The translations under genes and the position numbers were made by a program. The notes under the pieces are model-generated. The model was given only the letters and a program-made list of their open reading frames with translations. It was not told where the DNA came from and did no database searches. 64,000 nt of DNA, taken from assembly GCF_022458985.1 (NCBI RefSeq), contig NC_061789.1, forward strand, positions 16,958,357-17,022,356, read 5' to 3'. Shown in pieces: positions 1 through 17,340 of this stretch (its first letter is position 1; each line of letters opens with the position of its first letter). The stretch comes from Mugil cephalus. Lineage: Eukaryota; Chordata; Actinopteri; Mugiliformes; Mugilidae.

Positions 1-403
1 CCTTCAGAGTTGCTGCTGCAGATGTTAAATCAAATGTTGGGGGTTAGGTCACAACCAGGACCTAGTGGGGATTGGACTGGTTTCTCTGTTACCCATAGTT
101 GCAATGAGAGTATGAAACAGCCTCTTCTAAGAAATAACAAAGAATGGATTTCGGGGGATTTTATTTTTAATTTCACAAGCTGGACATTCCAGTTTTAGTT
201 ACTTGCAGACAAACAGCTCCACAACAAAGGCAGCACTGTCGCTGCATAAATTAGGTAATTCATGCATGAATGAGCGCTCTCACACATAAGCAGGCTCCTC
301 TTCATGGATGTGATGGCTCCAAGTGCAGATTCCAGCAATAAAACAGCCTTCTGTTGCCCTCTGCTGGTAGAACCTGCATATTACAGTATATCGGTCGGAA
401 AAG
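1..403. other. No gene recognised
   Basis: This 5' edge holds only short open frames with no recognisable protein and no convincing exon structure. Nothing can be supported beyond unique-looking AT-rich sequence that runs into the tetranucleotide repeat on its right. Confidence 0.5.
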
Positions 404-462
<59 letters not shown>

Positions 463-503
463 TGATTGATTGTTTGATTGATTGATTGATTGATTGATTG
501 ATA

Positions 504-583
<80 letters not shown>
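404..583. repeat. Compound tetranucleotide microsatellite (GATA)n then (GATT)n
   Basis: About 60 bases of GATA units switch to about 120 bases of GATT units, with a few interruptions near the switch (a GTTT-type unit and one GATA inside the GATT block). Reading frames across it give Ser-Ile-Asn-Gln repeats that are artefacts of the repeat, not protein. It is likely to be length-polymorphic. Confidence 0.97.
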
Positions 584-1190
584 CTGCAGAGTGGATCCAG
601 CTGCTGAAGGACTGCATCTGCACTTCCTGGGGATCTGGTGGCAGCTGTGCCCTTCCTGACTATGAATCTGTATCTTCAGGCATGTTTCCTGAGTTAGGTT
701 CCTTGTTTTAGCCATTTTTGTCTCTGAGGAACTTTCGAATGCACTGGTTTATATAGACACGAAGCACAGGAACAGAAAAACGAAATTGCACTTGAAGACC
801 TAACAGTGATTCTTAATGCAATATTTCATGGAGTGCCTGGGGTGTCCAAAAACTTTTTCCATCACTGTAGACAGATAGACAGACAGATGACTTGACAACA
901 GACTATTTAAGCACACCAGACCAGAAGGGTTAATGAGATACAGGTGAAACTAATGAGGGCGGAGCACACACAGACAAACCAATCAAAGAATCAAAGAGGG
1001 GGTATTGCAGGACAAGAAACACCAAGGAAGACCTTTACAAAGTGCAAAACAGGAAGCACAAGGAAAAACAAAGTACTTTTTTGTAAATTATATACTCGAC
1101 AACAACAGCATTATAACGGTCATCATAAGACATGTTCTTAAATGCCACCTTCCATGACACCCAGGGTCACAAAGATAAGCAGTGAGGGTA
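584..1190. other. Non-coding, possible short transposon-end relics
   Basis: No gene is seen. Around 838-868 is a short stretch resembling the terminal sequence of fish Tc1-like elements (a 'gtgtccaaaaactttt' type word followed by a short GACA/GATA repeat), but no partner inverted repeat was found, so it stays unclassified. Confidence 0.3.
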
Positions 1191-1194
1191 CACA

Positions 1195-1432
1195 GCAAAA
1201 CCAGCATACCCAAATCAACACCATCAGAGTTAATGTCAACACTTTCAGAGTCTCTGTATGGGTCCACACCACAGAGTGTTAATTTGACTCTTTTTGAAAT
1301 GTTGTCATGTTAACACTCCCAATGTGTTATTATGGACTCTTTTTATAGTTAACATTTGTTTTTTAACACTTCTCAGCACTAACCAGTTTTAGTTTCTTTC
1401 AACATTAGTGTATAGTGTTAAGACATCAACTT
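1195..1432. repeat. TTAACAC-rich dispersed repeat
   Basis: The words GTTAACAC, AGTGTTAA, GAGTTAA and GACTCTTTTT recur in both orientations over about 240 bases. This texture resembles a dispersed fish repeat that I have seen described only as low-complexity or unclassified. Its ends and class cannot be fixed by eye. Confidence 0.45.
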
Positions 1433-2452
1433 CCTCAAAGTGTCATATGACACATAATTGTTTGTATAAGACATTAGACGCCACTTTACATCAAACTTTC
1501 CAGACATTTCGTGGAGGACGAGAACAGAGAGTAGACAACAATTAGAGGTTGTTGGGGATCTCAACAAGGATCGTTTGTCTGTTCTGCTGCAGACATGCAA
1601 CTATCCTTTGAAGAATTTGTGATGATAGATTGGAATTAGGGAAGTAGTTATTTAAGTCACCTGAGAGCGTTTGAGCGCTGACTGGATTCAGGTATCATGT
1701 GGCTGCATTGGACTGGGTCATAGGTTCAAAAAGGCTGAAGTCACAAATGGTCGTGCATGGATCAGTTTGATGGCAGTAAATTCAACTGCGTGTTAGCAGA
1801 AGGCCATGTTCACGTAATACAGATCAGGCAAAGAGAGTCCTTAGTTTTACACTTTTAAAGCCACCTTCACTGCCTGAATAACAAGATTTGCGTATCTAAA
1901 CAAATAATGGCAGCTGAATTTACATGTATGTAGATCTTTCTGGCTGCCAGGTTTCTACAAGGCAGAAATATTCTGTCCACTTTGTGATTTATGACGAACC
2001 CAAGGATTTAAAGTCAGAGAAGAACGTCTTAATAGAACATCTTTTTGGTAAGTATTTTGCTTGGTTAGTTGTGGCACTGGATAACAGGAAGTGTGATCCA
2101 CAACAAACCATGTTAACCACGGCCCAGCTGTTCCGGGGTAGTTCTACTGGATTTTGGCAGTTGGATTGGATAAAATCTTGAGGATGCGTTGTTTCATGGG
2201 AAATGAATTACAGAGATTCTGGAGTCACATTAGGTCATGTAATCCAGACTTTGTTTTGATGAGGAATAAAACTTCAATCTGAGTTGTTGAGACAAGAGGA
2301 TTATCTTCATCCCAGGAGAGAGAGGATTCATGGTGGACATCAAGAACAAAATGTAACAAGAGCACAGTAATTTATCACCTAATACATGTAGTTACAGAGA
2401 AATATTGTACATAACTACCGAGAAAAAGGTGGGGCAAAATCTACATGCATAT
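1433..2452. other. No gene recognised
   Basis: An AT-rich stretch of about 1 kb. The longest open frame (1924-2181, plus) has no recognisable family, no flanking splice logic and no coding-like neighbours. Nothing further is supported. Confidence 0.4.
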
Positions 2453-2843
2453 AGACAGATCAGACATAACATTATGACCACTGACAGGAGAAGTAAATAA
2501 CACTGACCATCTTCTGACAATTCAATGTTTGAAAGTTTTGGACCTGGCATTCATGTGTATGTTACTTAGACATGTACCAAAAACCAATACCAGACCAGGC
2601 ACCCCCACCCCATAGCAATGATACTCCTTGATGGCAGCAGACATCCCCAGCAGGATGCAGCCTGACACAGACAGTTTAGGAACAACTCAAAAAACAAAAA
2701 AACAAAAAAAAAACATGACCGACAGCAAACTGATCAAGTTTGGGATCTGATGAATTTGAAGGCCAGCCCCTTGTGCTGTTCGTCATGTTTAGAAGAAAGT
2801 ACAGAATATTAGGCAGGTGGTCATATTGTTATGTCAGCGTATG
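2453..2843. mobile_element. Internally deleted Tc1-like transposon, copy 1
   Basis: The left end (about 2453-2481) contains 'cataacattatgacc' and the right end (about 2816-2842) contains 'ggtggtcatattgttatgtc', an inverted pair typical of a widespread fish Tc1/mariner family. The middle keeps only pieces of the transposase 3' half: words corresponding to 'ggcattcatgtg..atgttactta' and a later 'gatcaag..tgggat'. The N-terminal half and most of the DDE region are absent, so it cannot encode transposase. A second copy at 59956-60362 has the same internal joins, which suggests a non-autonomous derivative that spread after the deletion. Confidence 0.8.
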
Positions 2844-2899
2844 AAATACTGTATATATATACTGTATATACTGTATGGAATCTGACTCAATTGCTAGGT

Positions 2900-4490
2900 T
2901 TCAATTCAGTTCAATTCAATTGTATTTATATAGCGCCAATAACAATTGGAGATACTTTACAAAAACCGTCCTGAAACTTCCAGAGCAAGCCTGAGCGCAA
3001 CGGTGGCAAGGAAAAACTTCCTTTTAACAGGAAGAAACCTTGAGCAGAAGTCAGCTCAAATGGAGGGACCCATCTGCTGAAGGCCAGCCGGGTAGAAACA
3101 GAGAAGATAGAGAGAAGAGCATGAGAAACAAGATAAACAAACTTCTGTCATAGATACATGTATCGAGCTCAAGGAAACACGTACAATCTAATTATACAAC
3201 ATATAGCTTATGTGACAGTTTGAGAGTGTAAAAGGATTCATAGGCAGGTTAGAGAATTGTCCATCCAGGTAGGAGTGGATAACTGCAAGCCATAAGGACT
3301 GGGGCAGATTTTGTTTATGGAGCTCCACGGGTATGATACACAGCACTCGAGGCAATGAAGACTGGGCTGGTTGATGAGGCTGCAACAGCAGATGAAGCTT
3401 GGACACAGCATTTAGTAATAGAAAACAAATCATAAGAGATTAGAGGACAGGAGCTTGGTGCCAGAGAAGAGAGAGTAGAGGACATGTCCTCAGTGCATCG
3501 TCCCCCAGGAGCCTAGGCCTATAGCAGCATAACTAAGGCATGGTTAAATGTAGCCCTAACTATAAGCTTTGTCAAAAAGGAAAGTCTGACCTTAAAATAG
3601 AGACGGTGTCTGCCTCCCGAACCCAAACTGGGAGCTGGTTCCATAGGAGAGGAGCCTGATAGCTGAAGCCTCTACCTCCCATTCTACTTTTAGAAACTCT
3701 AGGAACCACAAGTAGACCTGCACTTAAGAGATCGTAGTGATCTGTTGGGACAATATGGTACTATGAGGTCTTTCAGATATGGTGGAGCTACACCTTTGTG
3801 GGTCTTGTATGTAAGGAGGAGTTATTTTAAATTCAATTCTAGATTTTACAGGGACTCAATGAAGAGAAGCTAACACTGGGGTAATATGATCTCTCTTCCG
3901 AATTCCTGTCAGTGCTCTTGCTGCAGCGTTTTGAATTGATTGGAGGTTTTTAAAGAGCTATTTGGACAGCCACACAGTAATGAGTTACAATAATCCAGCC
4001 TGGAAGACACAAATACATGAAGTAGTTTTTCCCCATCACTCTGAGAAAGGATGTTACTAATTTTGACGATATTACGGAGGTGAAAGAAAGCAGTCCTGGT
4101 CACCTGCTTTATGTGACAATTAAAGGACATATCCTGGTCAAATATAGCACCAAGGTTTTTTTTTTACAGTAGCACTGGAGACTATAGTAATGATATCCAA
4201 AGAAACCAGGTGATTAGAAAATGAATCTCTGTTTAGGGCCAAATACTATGACTTCTGTTTTATCCGAGTTTAAAAGTATAAAATTACAGGTTGTCAAAGC
4301 CTTTTTGTCTTGAGTTTAACCAATTTCTCAGTTTCACAGAATGAAGCATGTATAATGTGAATAATATTGGTCCTTGCACAGAGCCATGTGGAACTCCACA
4401 GCTCACTTTGCATATATAGAAGAATCATTGTTCATATGGACAAACTGGAACCTGTCTGACAGATATGATTCAAACCAGTCTGACCTCCAT
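2900..4490 (-). mobile_element. LINE remnant, L2/CR1-like non-LTR retrotransposon
   Basis: Read on the minus strand, the stretch carries reverse-transcriptase C-terminal and post-RT sequence typical of fish L2/CR1-like LINEs. It includes a segment like 'HIKQVTRTAFFHLRNI' and 'SRLDYCNSLL' (4130-3960), then 'LTYKTHKGVAPPYLKDLIV' (about 3810-3750) and 'SRMGGRGFSYQAPLLWNQLP' (about 3690-3630). The 3' tail at about 2900-2930 ends in short TTGAA-like units. The pieces sit in different frames, so the copy is decayed, and the 5' part of the ORF is missing. Clade assignment is by resemblance only. Confidence 0.75.
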
Positions 4491-4742
4491 CAGTTTTAAT
4501 CTCTACATCGACTACTTAGACAAGCCAAAAAGTATTCGTTATGACATCTACATGATTAAATTAAGTAACCAACCATTAACAACAAAAACTAAGTTTGTAA
4601 TGTGCAGCCTACCACCTTTATTATGCTTCAATGAAACAATGATAACGATTAACTGATCAGAAGATGAACATTCATCTCCAAAGGGTGTGACTGCTGACTC
4701 AGAAAGACAAACAGATGAAAAGGCAATTTAAACAAGGACTTA

Positions 4743-4748
4743 TTTATT
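4743..4748 (-). terminator. Poly(A) signal of rps11
   Basis: AATAAA on the minus strand, about 40 bases past the rps11 stop codon. This fits the very short 3' UTR usual for ribosomal protein genes. Confidence 0.7.
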
Positions 4749-4789
4749 TGACAGTGAGACAAGTTAGCAACAGCAGCCTTCCTGTTCAC

Positions 4790-6750
<1,961 letters not shown>

Positions 6751-6830
6751 CTTTGCCAGCCGAGTCGTAAAGAGGCCTATGCATGCGCGCGACGCCCGGA
6801 AGACAGCGAAGCACCGGAAATGACAGTAAC
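6751..6830 (-). promoter_or_regulatory. rps11 core promoter with 5' TOP start and ETS motifs
   Basis: Just upstream of the start codon the minus strand reads cctctttacgactcgg, a C followed by a pyrimidine run near 6775. This is the 5' TOP start expected of a growth-regulated ribosomal protein mRNA and gives a 5' UTR of about 25 bases. Farther upstream are two ETS-type CCGGAA words (about 6796-6802 and 6813-6820) and an alternating GCATGCGCGC stretch resembling an NRF1 half-site. The start site is inferred from the motif, not measured. Confidence 0.6.
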
Positions 6831-7802
6831 TGGAAATTACGTATACGAAAACTCCGACTTTTAAAATATTTTTAGTATATAGTAAATTACTAAAACCATT
6901 TTAAAACTCGGCTTTTCGACTGTATATACTACATACAGTCAATGATTTTTTAACCACGCTACCAGTGACGTCTAGTGGTCATCTGCCAAAGATATGTATA
7001 TATCTATGATATAATCTGCAATTACAGCAAATATATCGGCCACGAACTTCCAAATGATTCACACATCACATTGACTGCATTTCCAACACACACACACACA
7101 CACACACACAAAACAGATAAGCTGTGTCTTCATTCTGAGAATTATTGTCCACACTTGTTACAGTAAGTAATACAACATTTTGAAATACAAAATTACATGT
7201 AAAACCATTTAATGTGTTGCTATCTTTCTTGATTTAAACATGGCTCAGATTGATATGACAGACTTTTGCTGAGAAGTGAGATCACAGGCATTTCAACATC
7301 ACATCAGTGACGACGCAACGGGTTCTGCCGTCTGGATTCAAATCAGTCATTGTTTCGTTGTGTAGTATGAAGCCTCGAACATCATCGGTCATGTGATCAT
7401 AGAGCTTTGATACAAGCCTCGACAGTCTTTTTTGAACCAGTCCACTTAGTAGAGGTGAACAGTCTTTGCTCAGTGTCAAACGTTCCGTCTGTAAGTGTTT
7501 TAACTTATATATCCAGAAAAATACATGAAGTGCCCATTCAGCCGTCATTTCAGCCCCAGCTTGCACAAAGCTTTGGCCATGGATAAGTGTCCTCCTGCAG
7601 TTTTATCAAATATAAAATCAAATGCGAATGGGCCCCAGGGCCTTGTTTAACTTTGTAGGACCTGAACTCCACCTGCCCTCCTGAAGATTTAAATTAATTA
7701 ATCTGGTGAAAATAAATAATTCCATTGGCTGAGGCCAGTAACCACAAACAAATAAATGTCGTCATATCAGTATACGGAAGTACAGACGATCTAAACAACA
7801 AG
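6831..7802. other. Spacer between divergent rps11 and bax
   Basis: About 1 kb between two divergent start codons. It contains a (CA)n tract at about 7087-7111 and one unexplained minus-strand open frame (7282-7566, listed separately). No CpG-rich core beyond the rps11 promoter stands out. Confidence 0.5.
7282..7566 (-). CDS. Unidentified open frame, possibly a relic exon
   Basis: A 94-codon minus-strand frame ending in a TGA. The conservative start is the internal ATG at 7548. The predicted protein is mixed in composition rather than repeat-derived (for example TERLTLSKDCSPLLSGLVQK and NPDGRTRCVVTDVMLKCL). I recognise no family. An aaacacttacag acceptor-like site lies inside at about 7490, so it could be a terminal exon of a small gene, a decayed gene copy or chance. 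It lies between two divergent housekeeping genes with no clear promoter of its own. Confidence 0.2.
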   Translation of the reverse strand: MQAGAEMTAEWALHVFFWIYKLKHLQTERLTLSKDCSPLLSGLVQKRLSRLVSKLYDHMTDDVRGFILHNETMTDLNPDGRTRCVVTDVMLKCL

Positions 7803-9442
7803 ATGGCATCGCACCCGGGAGGAGGCGATCAAGGTACTGGTAGTCATTAACAACATTAGAAATTCAAATTAGCAGTGACAGTGTCGCCAGAAGTGTTGTA
7901 GACATAGATAATACAATTTATTAACACCCGAGTCTAGGTTTACGATTGTACCGTCTCTGTTTGTTGTTAGCTTCATTAGTTTAGCAAGATGGCTAAACGT
8001 TAGCTTCGCGTTAGCTAGAGGCTGATTAACTGACGAGACACCGACACATGAGTCACTTGGAGAGAATGTTTGAACAAACCGAAACAATATGTAGGACACT
8101 ACTTTATCGCACATCTTATATGCGCGTCTTTTAGCCACGACAGTGTTAAACTGCGGCAAATTGTCTTGGGCTAATTAATTTAGCTGCTCACATTTTTGCA
8201 TAATAACGGCTTTAAAGAGCACGTGAAAGAGGTATGACAACAGAAACCACAGACAGTCAACATAAAGTAATATATGTACATCTTTGTATATGTATAGGCG
8301 ATATGTATATATTATATACGCGTGGCTAATCTAAAACAAATGATCCACATTTTGGCGAGAGTAAGAATAGTTATTTTAGTAATTTATTTATACCATTTCT
8401 TCTGTCTGACCTTTGTCTTTCAGGAAATGCCAAAGATCAGATACTGGAAGTAGGAACTGTTTTGTTAAGAGAGTAAGTGTTTAAGTGTTTTCTTGAATTT
8501 CCCCCAGGGGTTGAATTATATTAGTATTTTTCTTTTTTTTTTTTTTCTATTGTATTCTATTTAAACTAAACACTTGGGCTTGTCTTTATTGATATTGGCC
8601 AATATTCTGAGGATCCTTTTCCTTTTTGTGTAGCTTCATCTATGAACGGGTTCAGCGTCATGGTGACAGCAATACTAAAGTCACCAGGGCACAGCTGGGT
8701 GGAGGAGAGCTGTTGGACCCCAGCCATAAGAAGCTTGCACAGTGCCTGCAGCAGATCGGAGATGAGTTGGATGGAAATATGGAGCTCCAAAGGTAGGCTA
8801 CTACTTCTGTCTTACTTGTGAAGCAGTTGTTTTTTTTTTGTTTTTTTTTTTAGGCCAGTAATAGCAATATAACTTCCTGATCGCTAAACCTTTTCCCCCT
8901 CAGGATGATAGACGACTCTTCGCTCAGTCCCTCAAAAGACGTCTTCTTGAGAGTTGCCATCGAGATCTTTTCAGATGGGAAATTCAACTGGGGAAGGGTG
9001 GTTGCACTCTTCTACTTTGCCTGTCGACTCGTCATCAAGGTAAGATATGCAAATAAACGGGCACCTCTGTAATATCATGAAAGATGGATCGTTATCAAAG
9101 GATCTCTTCCGCTTCATTACCAGGCTCTTGTAACCCAAGTTCCTGAAATCATCCGAACCATTATCGGCTGGACCATGGACTACCTCCGCGAACATGTGAT
9201 CAACTGGATCAGGGAGCAAGGTGGCTGGGTAAGGAGTTACTCTGTTTATATTTCATGGGAGTCGATCCAAAAATTCATTTGAAGCACATAATTGATTAGT
9301 CTCTTGATTACTTGTAACACACATTAATTGTTGTGTTTTTTAGGAGGGCATTCGTTCATACTTTGGCACTCCCACATGGCAGACGGTGGGGGTTTTCTTG
9401 GCGGGTGTGCTCACCACTGTTATAGTCATTCGCAAGATGTGA
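7803..9442 (+). CDS. bax: BAX, pro-apoptotic BCL-2 family effector
   Basis: Encodes the effector that inserts into the outer mitochondrial membrane and oligomerises to release cytochrome c. Six exons: 7803-7833, 8424-8472, 8634-8792, 8904-9039, 9124-9228 and 9344-9442. All are GT-AG and in frame, giving 192 residues, the same length as human BAX. Visible parts are the BH3 helix LAQCLQQIGDEL (about residues 61-72, with the core Gly-Asp), BH1 DGKFNWGRVVALFYFA (104-119), BH2 WIREQGGWEGI (153-163), and a C-terminal membrane helix TVGVFLAGVLTTVIVI (about 174-189). The start ATG has an A at -3 and G at +4. The long 3' UTR runs to AATAAA at 10722. Confidence 0.97.
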
Positions 9443-10740
9443 GAGCCGCGCGGAGTGCAGGCGGGAGGAAAATGCTCAGAGCGACGACAGGGGCACGGGA
9501 ACGAAAACAGGATGGAACACCGGAGGAACAACTGATGGAAGCTGCAGCAGAGGGAAACGAGTTGATCAGGAAGAACTTGTATTTGAAGAACCGCTCTTCG
9601 TTTCTGCCTCCCATTTAAGTGTAAGGATTAGGAGTTGGACTGATCTGATGGACTGATGATCCTTATGCCACCGAGGAAGAGAACCGTGCATGATTAGATG
9701 CATTGGGCAGAGCGTAGAGAATAGGAAGACAGAGGTGTTGTCAGACTTTGAGCAGCGAATGCATTTTAAGTAATTTATTTTTTACTTGGTACAGACAAAA
9801 TAAGTCACTGCATTCTGTTTTTTCTTTCTGCCCTTGAGTATGTATTGACAAGCATTTTCATTAAGGGTTCTCTTTCTGTTATTTTAGTCCATGTAAGTTG
9901 TTTTTCTGATCTTCCAAAGCTTTCTCTTCACTATATCTATTTCACCATGGTGTCTGTATGCTAGCGCATCCATATTCATATGTATTTGTGAGTTATTCGC
10001 TGGTGTAAATCTGTTAGGATTGGCTGGCAATGAATGTGTTAGATGGAGGTCACGTCCCATCACTTCAAAGATGTTTCCTCTCACGAAGAATCTGCTCTTT
10101 CGTGAGAGTCCTCCTCTTTCTTCCTGTGGACGCACAGCTCAAAGGTGTTTTAACGGGTTAACAAAAGCGCTGCACCATGGACTAGTGTAAAAAGCTGTGT
10201 GTAACACGAATTACCACATGGTCACAACGTCACACAATCTCAGCCAAACCACAATAAACTGAACACCACCTGTGTAACATTCAATTATACGCTGTTAGGG
10301 GGTATTTTGACCAGCATTGGGACCTTAATGCGACTCCCAGTAACGATAAAGTCTGCCTGTTAATTTTGTGCGCATCGGTGAAAGGTGCTGCGTGTTATGA
10401 ACTGGCATTTCCCTCCATCTACGGAAGGAGCTTGCAGATGCAGACTGCACCTGATCGCTCACAGATGCTTACCTCACTTTACACATAAACACAGTACTGT
10501 ATTTTTACGTGGGTTATTCGAGCCGTGACCTTAGCGAAACCTTTTTATACATTTTCCTTGTTTGTCAGTGCCTTGGTGTTCTTTTTTTTTTTTTGTAATT
10601 ATTATATGCCACTTTGATATTCTCTAATTTTCACCTTTTCTATTATATTTGTAAAGAAACATTTGTGTAAAGTTTTCCCTCAAGATCTTTTTGCAGTGAC
10701 CTTGTATGTTGTAATATGGAAAATAAATCTTACATGAGAC
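9443..10740 (+). other. bax 3' untranslated region
   Basis: About 1.3 kb without a credible reading frame, AT-rich towards the end, closing on AATAAA at 10722-10727. The extent is inferred from the first strong poly(A) signal; earlier cleavage cannot be excluded. Confidence 0.65.
10722..10727 (+). terminator. Poly(A) signal of bax
   Basis: AATAAA in the context ggaaaataaatctt, with a second AATAAA-type word about 30 bases downstream. Confidence 0.65.
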
Positions 10741-11210
10741 TGAATGACTGCATAATAAATCGAATTTGAGTCATTTCAGCTCGGTTATCTTGATTATACT
10801 AGTTTTTGCCCAGTTTTCTCATGCATCAGTGTTTTGTGCATTTGTTTTGTGAGGGAAAAAAATGTCCCAGGGCTTTGAAAGATTTTGATCTACAGATGGG
10901 CAGTGCAGCATGTTTGTGCTTTCTAGATGTAATAAATTTGTTATTTGTCTGGGGCAAACATGTGGCTGGCTTGCATCTCCATCCTCAGGACTCCAGTGTG
11001 ACAAGAGATAAACCAAACAAATATAGGATTACCTCATTTTTGTGGCCGCAGTTTTACCCAAAAAAGTTTTTAAGCCTGACATGATGTCAAGGTCGAGTGT
11101 CAAAATGATCATGACAAGCAGGAAAGACCATAGCTACGCTGTTGTTGCCACTAATCTGTGTTTGTGGAAGAGAGATTAAGAACTGTTCACACATTGCACA
11201 GTTAAGTATA

Positions 11211-11216
11211 TTTAAT
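11211..11216 (-). terminator. Candidate poly(A) signal of map3k14
   Basis: The minus strand reads ATTAAA about 230 bases after the map3k14 stop codon, the first plausible signal. If used, the convergent bax and map3k14 transcripts end roughly 450 bases apart without overlapping. Confidence 0.4.
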
Positions 11217-11441
11217 GACTGGATGTGAATATCCTGTAACAGCCATGTAACAATGTACATATCACAAGACGCAAACGTACACAACAACTCTCCAAAATGG
11301 CATTGCAAATAAAATGGTAGCTTCAGAAGAAGTTTTTTTTTAGGCGATAAAAAAAGCACACGCTGGTATGTAAAACTGTTTGACACGAGGCCAATCGATG
11401 GTTGTGATGAGGCTGCTGCTGTAAGGAGGGAGTTGTGAGTT

Positions 11442-17316
<5,875 letters not shown>

Positions 17317-17326
<10 letters not shown>

Positions 17327-17340
17327 TTCATCTGCTCAAT
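17317..17340 (-). promoter_or_regulatory. map3k14 5' UTR end with start-overlapping upstream ORF
   Basis: A tctctctttccag acceptor ends at 17341, so 14 bases of 5' UTR share the first coding exon and an upstream non-coding exon must exist. In those 14 bases an ATG at 17331 opens a four-residue frame (MKWR, stop at 17319-17317) that overlaps the main ATG in another frame. The upstream ATG has a poor context (C at -3, A at +4). The main ATG has G at -3 and G at +4. Confidence 0.6.

Noticed and set aside
302-715. 137-codon minus-strand open frame rich in Ser-Ile-Asn-Gln
   Set aside because: It is the translation of the GATA/GATT microsatellite with short random flanks.
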